53,808 nt of DNA. Origin: JBKPNZ01 sp046732895. Its GTDB lineage: Bacteria; Actinomycetota; Thermoleophilia; Solirubrobacterales; 70-9. The notes under the pieces were generated by a model that saw only the letters and a program-made list of their open reading frames with translations, searched no databases and was not told where the DNA came from. This document shows, one piece after another, positions 8,778 through 16,684 of this stretch; positions within the stretch are counted from its first letter, which is position 1, and each line of letters starts with the position of its first letter. The position numbers and the translations under genes were made by a program. The stretch spans positions 1 to 53,808 of the forward strand of contig JBKPNZ010000029.1 in NCBI GenBank assembly GCA_046732895.1, written 5' to 3'.

Positions 8778-9175
8778 TGCTGAGCCTCCTGTGAGCCGGC
8801 GAGCGACGCCCGCTCCGAATCGGTGATGGGCCGGGAGCTTCGCCGGGTGGGATCCCAGAGCACCAGCGCGAACTCCGCCTCGACGACGACCTCCCCCTTG
8901 TCGTCGAGGATGCGCTCGGTCGTGGTCACGCTCGAGCGCCCGAGCTCGCGCACGGCGCACTGGACGGTCACGGCCTCGAAGGCGGGGTTGATCTCGTCGC
9001 GGAAGCTCACCGTGCAGCCGCCGACGACGTACTCGTCGCGGCGGATGCCGTGTTGTTTGAGAAAGACGTCTCGCCCCTCCTCGAGGTAGGTGAGGACGAC
9101 GGTGTGGTTGACGTGTCCCAGGCCGTCCAGGTCACGCCAGCGCATCTGGACCCGGTATCCCGAGTTCTCGCTCAA
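8774..9175 (-). CDS. Hotdog-fold acyl-CoA thioesterase-like protein (possible Kal role)
   Basis: A 133-residue single hotdog domain with the 4HBT active-site signature 'DLDGLGHVNHTVVLTYLEE'. The TTG start at 9175 is inferred from a TTGA overlap with the kdd stop; its own stop overlaps the kce start. In known lysine-fermentation clusters the third enzyme, 3-aminobutyryl-CoA ammonia-lyase (Kal), is also a small hotdog protein, so position suggests that role. The sequence, however, looks like a YbgC-type thioesterase with the catalytic Asp. It could therefore hydrolyse an acyl-CoA product instead. Function undecided. Confidence 0.85.
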   Translation of the reverse strand: MSENSGYRVQMRWRDLDGLGHVNHTVVLTYLEEGRDVFLKQHGIRRDEYVVGGCTVSFRDEINPAFEAVTVQCAVRELGRSSVTTTERILDDKGEVVVEAEFALVLWDPTRRSSRPITDSERASLAGSQEAQQ

Positions 9176-10224
9176 CCGGGCCCCTTCCCGGTCAGGCCGA
9201 ACGCCTCGCGCAGCGCCGCGGAGCGGCGGACGAGCTCCAGCGCGTACGCCCCGCGGTCGGGCGAGTATCCGCTGCCGATCACCATCCGCGCGCTGGTCGA
9301 GATGCCGTCGGCCGCGAGTGCCGCGGACGAGAAGCTCGTCGCCATCGAGAAGAACAGGACGGTGCCCCCATCGGCGGTCAGCAGGATCGCGGCCGGCTCG
9401 CAGCCGGTGGCGTTCACGACGACGACGGTCAGGTCGGCCGGGGGTGCACCGGCGGACCTGACCGCGTCGAGGGCGCCCACGGGGTCCCTCAGATCGGCGC
9501 TCACGGCGATGTCGCACAGACCCAGGGCGGCCACGCGATCGACCTCGCTGGCGTCGACGTCCACCGCCACGAGCGTGCCGTGGCCCATGGCGTCCCGGGC
9601 CGCCGCGAGCCCCAGCTTCCCGGCGTTCCCGACTCCGAGGACGCAGACCGTTTCCGCGGCCGGAGCGAGCGTCCTGATCTGCGAGGCCGCGGCGCAGACG
9701 TCATAGACATCGAGCGCCGCGCTGAGCGGGAGGTCGGCGGGAACGGGCGCCCAAGCCGCGCGCTCGGCCACGTATGCGGTTCCGGCGACCTCGACCTGCG
9801 GCGAGTCCGGATCCAACCGGGTGATGGCGTCCAGCCGCAGCGGCGTCAATGTGAGCGAGCCGAGGGTGACGATCCGATCGCCGACCGCCGGCGGGGAGTC
9901 GTGGCGCTCCCCGACGGCGGTGACGGTGCCCAGCAGCACCCCTCCAGACTCGGTCTCGGGGTTGTGCATCTTGCCCCGCGACTCCACGATCTCGCCGATC
10001 CTCGCCGCCATGATCTCGCCATCGCCGCCGGCGCGCTCTTGCAGATTCCGGTGGGAGGTGGAGTCGAGGCAAAGCCGCTCCACCGCCACCTCGAACTCGT
10101 AAGGCCGAACGGGCCCTGACGGATCCAGGCGCGCGGCGGTCTGTGGCAGCGCGCCGCGCGGCTCCAGGACCCGGTCCGCACCGAGCTGCTCCCTGACGTC
10201 CTCCAGCAAAGCTCCAGCCTTCAT
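9172..10224 (-). CDS. kdd: L-erythro-3,5-diaminohexanoate dehydrogenase
   Basis: A 350-residue NAD(P)-dependent dehydrogenase matching the Kdd family, which oxidatively deaminates 3,5-diaminohexanoate to 5-amino-3-oxohexanoate in lysine degradation. The Rossmann motif GVGNAGKLG is at residues 197-205, after an N-terminal domain containing 'RGKMHNPETESGGVLLG'. It is the first gene of the operon, with ATG at 10224. The two enzymes that normally make its substrate, lysine 2,3-aminomutase and beta-lysine 5,6-aminomutase, are not in this window. Either they are encoded elsewhere or the substrate arrives from outside through the linked importer. Confidence 0.87.
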   Translation of the reverse strand: MKAGALLEDVREQLGADRVLEPRGALPQTAARLDPSGPVRPYEFEVAVERLCLDSTSHRNLQERAGGDGEIMAARIGEIVESRGKMHNPETESGGVLLGTVTAVGERHDSPPAVGDRIVTLGSLTLTPLRLDAITRLDPDSPQVEVAGTAYVAERAAWAPVPADLPLSAALDVYDVCAAASQIRTLAPAAETVCVLGVGNAGKLGLAAARDAMGHGTLVAVDVDASEVDRVAALGLCDIAVSADLRDPVGALDAVRSAGAPPADLTVVVVNATGCEPAAILLTADGGTVLFFSMATSFSSAALAADGISTSARMVIGSGYSPDRGAYALELVRRSAALREAFGLTGKGPG

Positions 10225-10359
10225 GAACGACCGTTAGAACCTATCCGTGCTGGCAGGCTTGAGTCAAGGCGTCCAACGACAAATGATCGGTCTGTCTACC
10301 GTACGCTCGTTCAATTGGCCGCTTCGTACGTGTGGTATACGAGCAGCGTGAGCCTCGCG
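10225..10359. promoter_or_regulatory. Divergent promoter region between kdd and HDAC-like gene with paired TetR-like sites
   Basis: This divergent intergenic region should hold promoters for both directions. Two related sites face each other: TGAACGACCGT at about 10223-10233 on the plus strand, and TGAACGAGCGT on the minus strand at about 10303-10313. Ten of eleven bases match. The first contains AACG-AC-CGTT, a TetR-like interrupted palindrome directly upstream of the kdd ATG. They are candidate operators for the TetR gene inside the kdd operon; this is inference from sequence symmetry only. Confidence 0.4.
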
Positions 10360-11424
10360 ATGCCGGTGGTCTGGAGCGATCGCCACCGTCTGCACGAGCC
10401 CGGCGGGGAGGTCTGGGTGGGCGTTCGCACGCCGGGAACCGAGGTTCCGGCCCGCGCGGAGCGGATTCGGGATGCGCTCGAGGGCGCGAATGCGCGAGTC
10501 GTCGCGGCCGAGCCACACGCCGACGAGCACGTCGAACGGGTCCACGCGCCTGAGCTGCTCCGGTATCTCGCGAATGCCTGGGAGGAATGGGATGCGAGCG
10601 GGCTCGCCGATGACCCCGGCCAGGATCGCGTGGTGCCCTACGTCTTCCCGCATCCTGACCTCTTCGCCGGTCTGGCCCCCACCGTTCCGAAGGCGCCGAG
10701 CGCGCGTGCCGGCAACTTCGCCTACGACACGATGACGCTCATCGGCCCGGGAACCTGGGACGCGGCGCGCGCCGCGGCCGACGTCGCCCTCACCGCCGCC
10801 GACCTCGTGCTGGCCGGAACGTCCGCCGCGTATGCCTGCTGCCGCCCGCCGGGACACCACGCGACCCGTCGCTCGTTCGGAGGCTCGTGCTATCTCAACA
10901 ACACGGCAGCGGCTGCCGCACACCTCCATCAGCGTCTCGGGGAACGGGTTGCCGTCGTCGACATCGACGCGCATCACGGCAACGGGACCCAGGCGATCTT
11001 CTATCAGGACGCGAGCGTCCTCGCGGGTTCCGTGCACGTGGATCCGGGCGCCGGCTGGTTCCCTCACTTCCTGGGCTTCGCCGGGGAGGAGGGAAACGGA
11101 GAAGGCCGCGGCGCCAACCGCAACCTGCCGCTCGCTCCCGGGTCAGGCGACGAGCCGTGGCTGGAGGCAGTTGAGGGACTCGTGACATGGGCACGTGAGG
11201 GGCGCGTTCAGGCGCTGGTCGTTGCGCTCGGCGTTGATGCCGCCGCCGGGGATCCCGAGAGCCCGCTGCGCGTGACGGCGAGCGGCTACCGGGAGGCAGG
11301 TCGTCTGCTCGGGGGGCTCGGCCTGCCTACCGTGGTCGTCCAGGAGGGCGGCTACGAGCTCGAGACCATCGGCCCTCTGGTCGTGGAGACGTTGACGGGC
11401 ATCGAGGAGGGCCTCAGCGAGTAG
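10360..11424 (+). CDS. Histone-deacetylase-family amidohydrolase (acetylpolyamine amidohydrolase-like)
   Basis: A zinc-dependent deacetylase of about 354 residues. It has the catalytic pair in 'RPPGHHA' (His166-His167), zinc ligands Asp203 and His205 in 'VDIDAHHGNG', and the third ligand Asp293 in 'ALGVDAAAGD'. The bacterial members remove acetyl groups from polyamines or related small amines. ATG at 10360 is chosen because conserved sequence begins there; a TTG at 10315 and a GTG at 10348 are in frame. It is divergent from the kdd operon. A link to acetylated diamino acids such as N-acetyl-beta-lysine is attractive but unproven. Confidence 0.88.
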   Translation: MPVVWSDRHRLHEPGGEVWVGVRTPGTEVPARAERIRDALEGANARVVAAEPHADEHVERVHAPELLRYLANAWEEWDASGLADDPGQDRVVPYVFPHPDLFAGLAPTVPKAPSARAGNFAYDTMTLIGPGTWDAARAAADVALTAADLVLAGTSAAYACCRPPGHHATRRSFGGSCYLNNTAAAAAHLHQRLGERVAVVDIDAHHGNGTQAIFYQDASVLAGSVHVDPGAGWFPHFLGFAGEEGNGEGRGANRNLPLAPGSGDEPWLEAVEGLVTWAREGRVQALVVALGVDAAAGDPESPLRVTASGYREAGRLLGGLGLPTVVVQEGGYELETIGPLVVETLTGIEEGLSE

Positions 11425-11443
11425 CGCTCCGCGTCCCCTCCGG

Positions 11444-11830
11444 TCAGTCCGTCCACCACTCGGGGAGGATCTCGGCGTCGCCGTCGTGGTGGGCGCCCGC
11501 CGCGAGCACCTCGAGGCCGTCGGAACCCGCCTCGAAGATGCGGATCACGTTGGGGGCCACTCGAATCGCATCGAGCGGCTCGATCTCGATGATCTCGTCG
11601 TCGAGCTTCATGCGCCCTGACCCCGAGAGGACAACGTAGACCTCCTCCGCGTCCTTGTGGCGATGGCCGAATCCCTGACGCTTACCGGGCTTCACGCGGT
11701 GATAGCTCACACCGGTCCGCTTGGCGTCCAGGTCCTCCCTCGCAAACCGGGCCTCCTGGAGCTCGCCGTATCCGAAGTTCGGGGCGGAATCCTTGACCTC
11801 TGTCAGCCGCTTGATCGTGTACGCGCTCAT
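11444..11830 (-). CDS. Small cupin-domain protein
   Basis: A 128-residue protein consisting of one cupin barrel. The metal-site motif appears as 'GFGHRHKDAEEVYVVLSGSG' (two His and a Glu), with the second motif weaker around 'VAPNVIRIF'. No partner domain is present. It is convergent with the HDAC-like gene, separated by about 20 bases. Enzymatic role not assignable. Confidence 0.85.
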   Translation of the reverse strand: MSAYTIKRLTEVKDSAPNFGYGELQEARFAREDLDAKRTGVSYHRVKPGKRQGFGHRHKDAEEVYVVLSGSGRMKLDDEIIEIEPLDAIRVAPNVIRIFEAGSDGLEVLAAGAHHDGDAEILPEWWTD

Positions 11831-11886
11831 TCACGCCTCCCCGTGATCGTGCTCAGGTCGTTGGCTCATCTGCGCACTACCCGGAT

Positions 11887-12258
11887 TCACTTGCGCTGCC
11901 ACATGGCCACCTCGCCGGCGGCGGGCAGGGCGACGACGCTCCGCCAGCCTGCCGGCCCCTCGCGGGGCTCGAGCAACACGGCTCCGCCCATCCCCCGAGC
12001 GACCTCCGTCGCGCGGCGCGCGTCCTCGACCTCGACATAGGGGAGCCAACGGGGATGCGACGTCCGGCACTGCACAACTCCGCAGCCGACCGCGTAGTCC
12101 GAGTCGGGCTCGGGACCAAGGGAGACATAGGAGTGCCCAGCAGCCGCGATGTCCTCGGACGGCCAGCCGAACAGGCGCTCATACGACTCGCGGGCCTGCC
12201 GGAGGTCGCCGGTGTGCAGCTCGAGGTGGACGATCAGGTTGTGCGCGCGGGCGTTCAT
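11887..12258 (-). CDS. VOC (glyoxalase/bleomycin-resistance fold) protein
   Basis: A 123-residue single-module VOC protein. 'LIVHLELHTGDLRQARESY' opens the first beta-alpha-beta unit and 'PRWLPYVEVEDARRATEVA' the second. Metal ligands would be the early His/Glu pair and a late Glu, partly visible. It lies upstream of the cupin gene on the same strand with a 56-base gap, so the two may be co-transcribed. Substrate unknown. Confidence 0.82.
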   Translation of the reverse strand: MNARAHNLIVHLELHTGDLRQARESYERLFGWPSEDIAAAGHSYVSLGPEPDSDYAVGCGVVQCRTSHPRWLPYVEVEDARRATEVARGMGGAVLLEPREGPAGWRSVVALPAAGEVAMWQRK

Positions 12259-12301
12259 GCGCGAGGCTCTCTCGGTATTTGGACCGCGCCCGGGGCCGAA
12301 A

Positions 12302-13063
12302 CTAATCGTTCACAGGCTGGACATGGGAGACCAGCGCACCGTCGATGAGCGCGTGGACGGCGAACCCGGGGGGCTCGGGCGTCATCTCGATCTCGTGCCC
12401 CTCGAAGTCGAGCTCGAGCTGGAGGTAGGTGCTCGGCGCGACCAGAACGGAGCGGCCCCCAACCCAGCCGGCGATCGTGCGATGCACATGACCGGCCACG
12501 ACGCGCTCGATCTGCGGGTGGCGCGCGACGACCTCGGCAAGCGCACCACGATCCGCCGCCGGCAGGCCGATCGCGTCCATCTCCGGAATCCCCGTGAGGA
12601 ACGGCGGGTGGTGCATCGCGATCAGCGTCTGCGCATGCGGAGCTGCTCGGAGCTCTGCATCGAGCCACTCGAGCCGACCCTGATCGAGCCCGCCGCCGTC
12701 CTGCCCGGGAACGGTCGTATCCAGAACCACGAGCCGCAGCGGACCGAGATCGGCCGAGTACTGGACGAATTCGTCGTCCGAGCCCGGCACCTCGAACGCA
12801 CGCCGGAGCGCGCCGCGAGCGTCGTGGTTGCCGGGGAGCACGAACACGGGAGCGTCCAGTGGCGTCAGGGCGGCCTTCACCTGCTCGTATTCGGCCTCGG
12901 CCGCGCCATCGGTCAGATCTCCCGTGACGATCACCGCGTCCGGACTCGGCAATCGCCTCACCGCAGCGACGGCGGCGCCCAGCATTCGCACCGGGTCGGC
13001 CCCGCCCCAGTCGCCGCCCACGTGCGGGTCGCTCAGCTGGACGACTAGGAATGGCTTGCTCAT
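12302..13063 (-). CDS. Metallophosphoesterase, CpdA-like (class III 3',5'-cyclic phosphodiesterase family)
   Basis: A 253-residue calcineurin-fold phosphoesterase with all metal motifs in order: 'VQLSDPHVGG' near residue 10, 'VIVTGDLTD', 'VLPGNHDARG', 'IAMHHPPF' and 'VVAGHVHRT'. This set matches CpdA/Rv0805-type enzymes that hydrolyse cyclic nucleotides or phosphodiesters. A cNMP-binding oxidoreductase and a cyclase-like regulator occur elsewhere in the window, but no direct genetic link is seen. Substrate remains family-level. Confidence 0.88.
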   Translation of the reverse strand: MSKPFLVVQLSDPHVGGDWGGADPVRMLGAAVAAVRRLPSPDAVIVTGDLTDGAAEAEYEQVKAALTPLDAPVFVLPGNHDARGALRRAFEVPGSDDEFVQYSADLGPLRLVVLDTTVPGQDGGGLDQGRLEWLDAELRAAPHAQTLIAMHHPPFLTGIPEMDAIGLPAADRGALAEVVARHPQIERVVAGHVHRTIAGWVGGRSVLVAPSTYLQLELDFEGHEIEMTPEPPGFAVHALIDGALVSHVQPVND

Positions 13064-13207
13064 GGGGACCTTGCCGGAGATTCTGGCAGCGTGCTAGCAA
13101 CCCTCCCCGCCGCCCCTCCACGATGTGGCCCGCGCTCGCGGACTTCGGGCGACCCGATGAGACTCTGGTAAGTGCGGGCACTTCGGCTCCGCTGATTAGA
13201 TGGGGCG

Positions 13208-13960
13208 ATGAAGCGCGCGCTCTTCCTGCCGCCGTTCGACGAGCTGGTCGATCCAAGGACGCTGGCGGAGCTCGCCAGCCGCGCGGAGGCGGCCGGCTGG
13301 GACGGGTTCTTCCTCTGGGACCACATCGCCTACCGCTCGCCGGTTCGAGCCGTCGCGGACCCCTGGGTGGCGCTGGCCGCGATCGCCTCCGCGACGGAGG
13401 GCATGCGGCTCGGGCCGATGGTCACGCCGCTCTCGCGGCGCCGCGTTCAAAAGGTCGCCCGGGAAACGGTGACGCTCGACCGCCTGAGTCGCGGGCGGCT
13501 CACGCTCGGCGTGGGCTTGGGCAGCGATCGCAACGGCGAGCTCGAGCCCTTCGGCGAGGTCGTCGACCCGCGCGAGCGGGCCCGGCTGCTCGATCGCGGT
13601 CTGGAGCGGCTGAGCGCCTTCTGGGCCGGTGAGTTCGAGCCGGCCCCCGTGCAGCAGCCGCGAATACCCGTGTGGGTCGCGGCGCGCTGGCCGAACCGGC
13701 GGCCGGTGCGGCGAGCCGCGCGCTGGGATGGCCTCTTCCCCATCGACCTCCCCGGCCCCGACGCCCTTGCCGAGCTCGCGGGCGAGGTCCACGAGCTGCG
13801 CGCTGGAAGCGACCGCCCCTTCGACCTCATCGCCGAGATCGACCCGGGCGCCCCGGCTGCTCCCTGGGCGAAGGCGGGGGCAACCTGGGTCCTCACCGGG
13901 TTCGGGTCACAGCCGCGTTCCGCAGAGGTGCGCGAGGCGATCGACGCCGGCCCGGCCTGA
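13208..13960 (+). CDS. LLM-class (F420/FMN-dependent) oxidoreductase
   Basis: A 250-residue luciferase-like monooxygenase-fold protein. 'LASRAEAAGWDGFFLWDHIA' and 'TLDRLSRGRLTLGVGLG' are typical of the actinobacterial F420-dependent group. It is shorter than the usual ~300 residues; the C-terminal part after 'VAARWPNRRPVRRAARWDGL' is abbreviated. It is divergent from the phosphoesterase gene, with 144 bases between them. The substrate is not predictable. Confidence 0.87.
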   Translation: MKRALFLPPFDELVDPRTLAELASRAEAAGWDGFFLWDHIAYRSPVRAVADPWVALAAIASATEGMRLGPMVTPLSRRRVQKVARETVTLDRLSRGRLTLGVGLGSDRNGELEPFGEVVDPRERARLLDRGLERLSAFWAGEFEPAPVQQPRIPVWVAARWPNRRPVRRAARWDGLFPIDLPGPDALAELAGEVHELRAGSDRPFDLIAEIDPGAPAAPWAKAGATWVLTGFGSQPRSAEVREAIDAGPA

Positions 13961-13987
13961 CGCCCGGTCGGCCGGCCCTACGCCGGC

Positions 13988-14422
13988 TTACGCCCCCGAA
14001 TCCGCGGGCAGGCGGACCTCGGTCAGGCGAATCGAGTTGCCGGAGGGGTCGCGGAAGGCGCAGTCGACGCCGTACGGGCGCTCCTCGGGCTCCTCGCTGA
14101 ACTCCACGCCGCGACCCTTGAGCTCCTCGTAAGAAGCACGGCAGTCGTCGGTGGCAAGGAAGACCGTCCCGGCAAAGCCCTTGGCCATGAGCGCCTCGAC
14201 CTGGTCGTGGGTCTCGGCGTCCATCACGGGCGGTCCAGGGATGGCCATCAGGGCGACCGCTACGTCGTCCTGCCCGGGCGCGCCGACCGTGAGCCAGCGA
14301 AAGTCGCCCAGCTCCGGAAGGGTGACGTCCGCGCGGACCTCCATGCCGACCTTCTGCGTGTAGAAGGCGAGCGCCTCCTCCTGATCGTGCACCCAGACCT
14401 GGGCGGCCGCGACCGTGATCAT
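13988..14422 (-). CDS. VOC-family protein paired with AraC regulator
   Basis: A 144-residue glyoxalase-fold protein: 'AAAQVWVHDQEEALAFYTQK' begins module one and 'VFLATDDCRASYEELKGRGV' module two, ending in 'CAFRDPSGNSIRL', the common VOC C-terminal motif. The gene follows an AraC-type regulator by 39 bases on the same strand, a frequent pairing. Likely a small-molecule binding or lyase protein induced with its regulator. Confidence 0.87.
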   Translation of the reverse strand: MITVAAAQVWVHDQEEALAFYTQKVGMEVRADVTLPELGDFRWLTVGAPGQDDVAVALMAIPGPPVMDAETHDQVEALMAKGFAGTVFLATDDCRASYEELKGRGVEFSEEPEERPYGVDCAFRDPSGNSIRLTEVRLPADSGA

Positions 14423-14461
14423 CTTCGTCCTCCTCGTTCGGGTTTCACCAGACGCGTCACG

Positions 14462-14896
14462 CTACTTTCGCACCCGACCTTTGTCTTCTCGAAACGTGCT
14501 GCGTTTGGGGCGCGTGTAGGCACGCAGCACACACGTCGGGATGAGCGCATGCGCCGCTGCCGGGGGATGCGCGGCCCGGTAGGCCGTCGGCGAGACACCG
14601 TAGGTGCGAGTGAAACTCGTCGTGAACGAACCAATGCTCTGCAGGCCGACCGAGAGGCAGATCTCGGCGACCGAGTGGTCCGTGGTCCGCAGCATCGTCG
14701 CGGCCCGCTCGAGCCTGCGCGTGAGGAGATAAGCGTGCGGCGGCTCGCCGAAGGCGCGCCGGAACTCCCGACTGAAGTGCGCGCGAGAGAGGTTCGCGGC
14801 CCGCGCCAGGTCCTCGACGGTCAACGGCTCGAAGTAGCGCGCATCCGCGAGGTCCCTCGCGCGGGTCAGATGTCGTGCTGCCGGAACCAAGTGCAT
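14462..14896 (-). CDS. AraC-family transcriptional regulator (HTH-only)
   Basis: A 144-residue protein made almost entirely of the AraC/XylS DNA-binding domain. The first HTH is 'LTVEDLARAANLSRAHFSRE' and the second 'SVAEICLSVGLQSIGSFTTS', followed by 'TYGVSPTAYR'. There is no N-terminal ligand domain, so it may respond through expression level or a partner. It is upstream of and probably co-transcribed with the VOC gene. Confidence 0.9.
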   Translation of the reverse strand: MHLVPAARHLTRARDLADARYFEPLTVEDLARAANLSRAHFSREFRRAFGEPPHAYLLTRRLERAATMLRTTDHSVAEICLSVGLQSIGSFTTSFTRTYGVSPTAYRAAHPPAAAHALIPTCVLRAYTRPKRSTFREDKGRVRK

Positions 14897-14963
14897 CGCG
14901 ACCAGTTAGACCGCTCGCCCATGCGTAACTCATCGGTGTCCGCGGATCTGGCAGCCTGAGGGC

Positions 14964-15446
14964 ATGGCCGGCCCGGAACCGAGCAAAGAGGCGATCACCG
15001 CCGAGGGTCTCGCCGCCCTGCGCGCGGAGATCGAACGCCTCGAGGGACCCGCCCGAGCGGAGATGGCGGCGCGGATCAAGGCAGCGCGCGAGTTGGGCGA
15101 CCTCAAGGAGAACGCGGACTACCACATCGCCAAGGAGGACCAGGCCCATCTCGAGACCCGGATCCAGGTCCTGCGCGCACGCCTGCACCAGACGACCGTC
15201 GTCGAGGTGGACGCCGACTCCGAGGTCTTCTCGTTCGGGCGCACGGCCGAAGTCGTCGAGCAGGCGACCGGCCAGAGCCACCGCTGGACCCTCGTCGGCT
15301 CCACCGAGTCGAATCTGGCGAGCGGGTTGCTTTCGGCCGAATCGCCGGTCGGGCGCGCGCTCCGCGACGCCCGCGTGGGTGAGACCGTCCGCATGCAGAC
15401 GCCGAAGGGCGAGCGCGCCTTCAGGATTGAGAAGCTGCTCGCCTAG
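14964..15446 (+). CDS. greA: Transcription elongation factor GreA/GreB
   Basis: A 160-residue Gre factor that rescues backtracked RNA polymerase by stimulating transcript cleavage. The N-terminal coiled coil runs from about residue 12 to 85, with the catalytic tip 'ELGDLKENADYH' containing the acidic pair. The C-terminal FKBP-like domain includes 'LLSAESPVGRALRDARVGET'. Starts at ATG 14964, divergent from the AraC gene. This may be an additional Gre paralogue; greA proper is usually near other housekeeping genes. Confidence 0.92.
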   Translation: MAGPEPSKEAITAEGLAALRAEIERLEGPARAEMAARIKAARELGDLKENADYHIAKEDQAHLETRIQVLRARLHQTTVVEVDADSEVFSFGRTAEVVEQATGQSHRWTLVGSTESNLASGLLSAESPVGRALRDARVGETVRMQTPKGERAFRIEKLLA

Positions 15447-15450
15447 GAGG

Positions 15451-15763
15451 ATGCTCAGCTTCCGCGCGGTCCCGATGGAGCAGGAGCCGGCCCGGTCCCT
15501 GGCCGATGCCATGCGAGCCGAGATCGCATCCCTCTATGGAGGACTCGTACTGGACTCACCCGACATGCCGGCGGCCGGCCCGGCTGAGCTGGGACCGCCG
15601 ACCGGCGTCTTCCTCGCGCAGCCTCGGATATGAGGTCGCTCGGCTTGACACCGGCCCGCGCCAGCCCCACGCCGAGCGGCTCTACAGGGACGCGGGCTAC
15701 GCGCCGATCGGCAACTTCAACGGCAATCCCATCGCCAGCTTCTTCGGCGAAAAGCCCCTGTGA
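15451..15763 (+). pseudogene. GNAT acetyltransferase, internally deleted and frame-broken
   Basis: The first part, in one frame, reads 'MRAEIASLYGGLVLDSPDMP' and 'GPAELGPPTGVFLAQ', then hits a stop at 15633. The second part, in another frame, reads 'LGYEVARLDTGPRQPHAERL' and 'GNFNGNPIASFFGEKPL'. Both are recognisable ends of one GNAT family. The whole acetyl-CoA-binding core (roughly 55-65 residues, including the R/Q-x-x-G-x-G/A loop) is missing at the junction near 15620-15630. The gene is therefore a non-functional remnant. An AGGAGG lies immediately before the ATG at 15451. Confidence 0.78.
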
Positions 15764-15770
15764 CCCGTCC

Positions 15771-16508
15771 TCAGTCCGGATACTCGTCCTTGCGCCAGGC
15801 GCGAGGCTCCTCCGGCTGGGGCTTCGGCGTGCGGTCGAGCAGGAAGCTGTGGTACGGGGCGACGAACGGATCGGGCGCCATCACGGTGTACGTGTGGTAG
15901 ACGGTGCCGTTCTCCCGGGCGAAGGCGATCCAGCCTGGCCCCTCGCGCAATCCGTCCTTGAGCTCTGCGCCCACCTGCCGCGACCACTCCTCAAGCCAAT
16001 CCGGCGGGTTCTCGATCATCTCCTTGACCTCGGGGATCTGCTCGGCCTGCTCTTCGGTCATCGCCAGCCCGAAGTCGAACGGGAACTCCGTGTCGTACGT
16101 CGACACGTACGGGAACTGCCAGCCCATCCGCTCCTTGTAAGCGACCAACCGGTCGATCGGAGCGCGCGAGAAGCCGATCAGCGTCACGTCGCGATGATTC
16201 AGGTGGACGAGACTGCCGTCGAACTCGTCACCCAGGCTCGTGCAGCCCGGGCAGGCGCCATTCGAGTAGTCGGGACCGAACATGATGTTGTAGGCGAGCA
16301 GCTGTGAGCGCCCGTCGAAGAGGTCGCCCAGGGTCTTCTTGCCGTCCTCGGTATCGAACTCGTACTCCTTCTCAACTGGCACCCAGGGGAGCTCGCGCCG
16401 TCGCTTCTTGATCTCCTCGTCGCGCTCCGCCTGCTCGGCCTCGAGCTTTGCGAGCTCATCCCTGGCGGCCTGCCACTCCTCGCGGGTTCCGGTCTTGTGC
16501 TCTGGCAT
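15771..16508 (-). CDS. DUF899 thioredoxin-like protein
   Basis: A 245-residue DUF899 protein. After a charged N-terminal helix ('ELAKLEAEQAERDEEIKKRR') comes the conserved 'LPWVPVEKEYEFDTEDG' segment, then 'MFGPDYSNGACPGCTSLGDE' with a CPGC pair in thioredoxin position, and 'HRDVTLIGFSRAPIDRL'. The family is common in soil actinobacteria and proteobacteria; the biochemical role is not established. It is convergent with the GNAT remnant, separated by 7 bases. Confidence 0.9.
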   Translation of the reverse strand: MPEHKTGTREEWQAARDELAKLEAEQAERDEEIKKRRRELPWVPVEKEYEFDTEDGKKTLGDLFDGRSQLLAYNIMFGPDYSNGACPGCTSLGDEFDGSLVHLNHRDVTLIGFSRAPIDRLVAYKERMGWQFPYVSTYDTEFPFDFGLAMTEEQAEQIPEVKEMIENPPDWLEEWSRQVGAELKDGLREGPGWIAFARENGTVYHTYTVMAPDPFVAPYHSFLLDRTPKPQPEEPRAWRKDEYPD

Positions 16509-16684
16509 GTCTGCCTCCTCCTTGTTGCCAAGCGCTCTCCAGCGCGAGGTTCCCCCTCCGCCGGAAAACTATTGCGATCTCTAGATGAGACCGCGGCCGG
16601 CCTGCAAACTCATCGGCCGCTTTCACGGCCGTTTCATCGCGATCGGCGATAACCGACCTACCAACAATCGGGAGGAGCGAAGGC

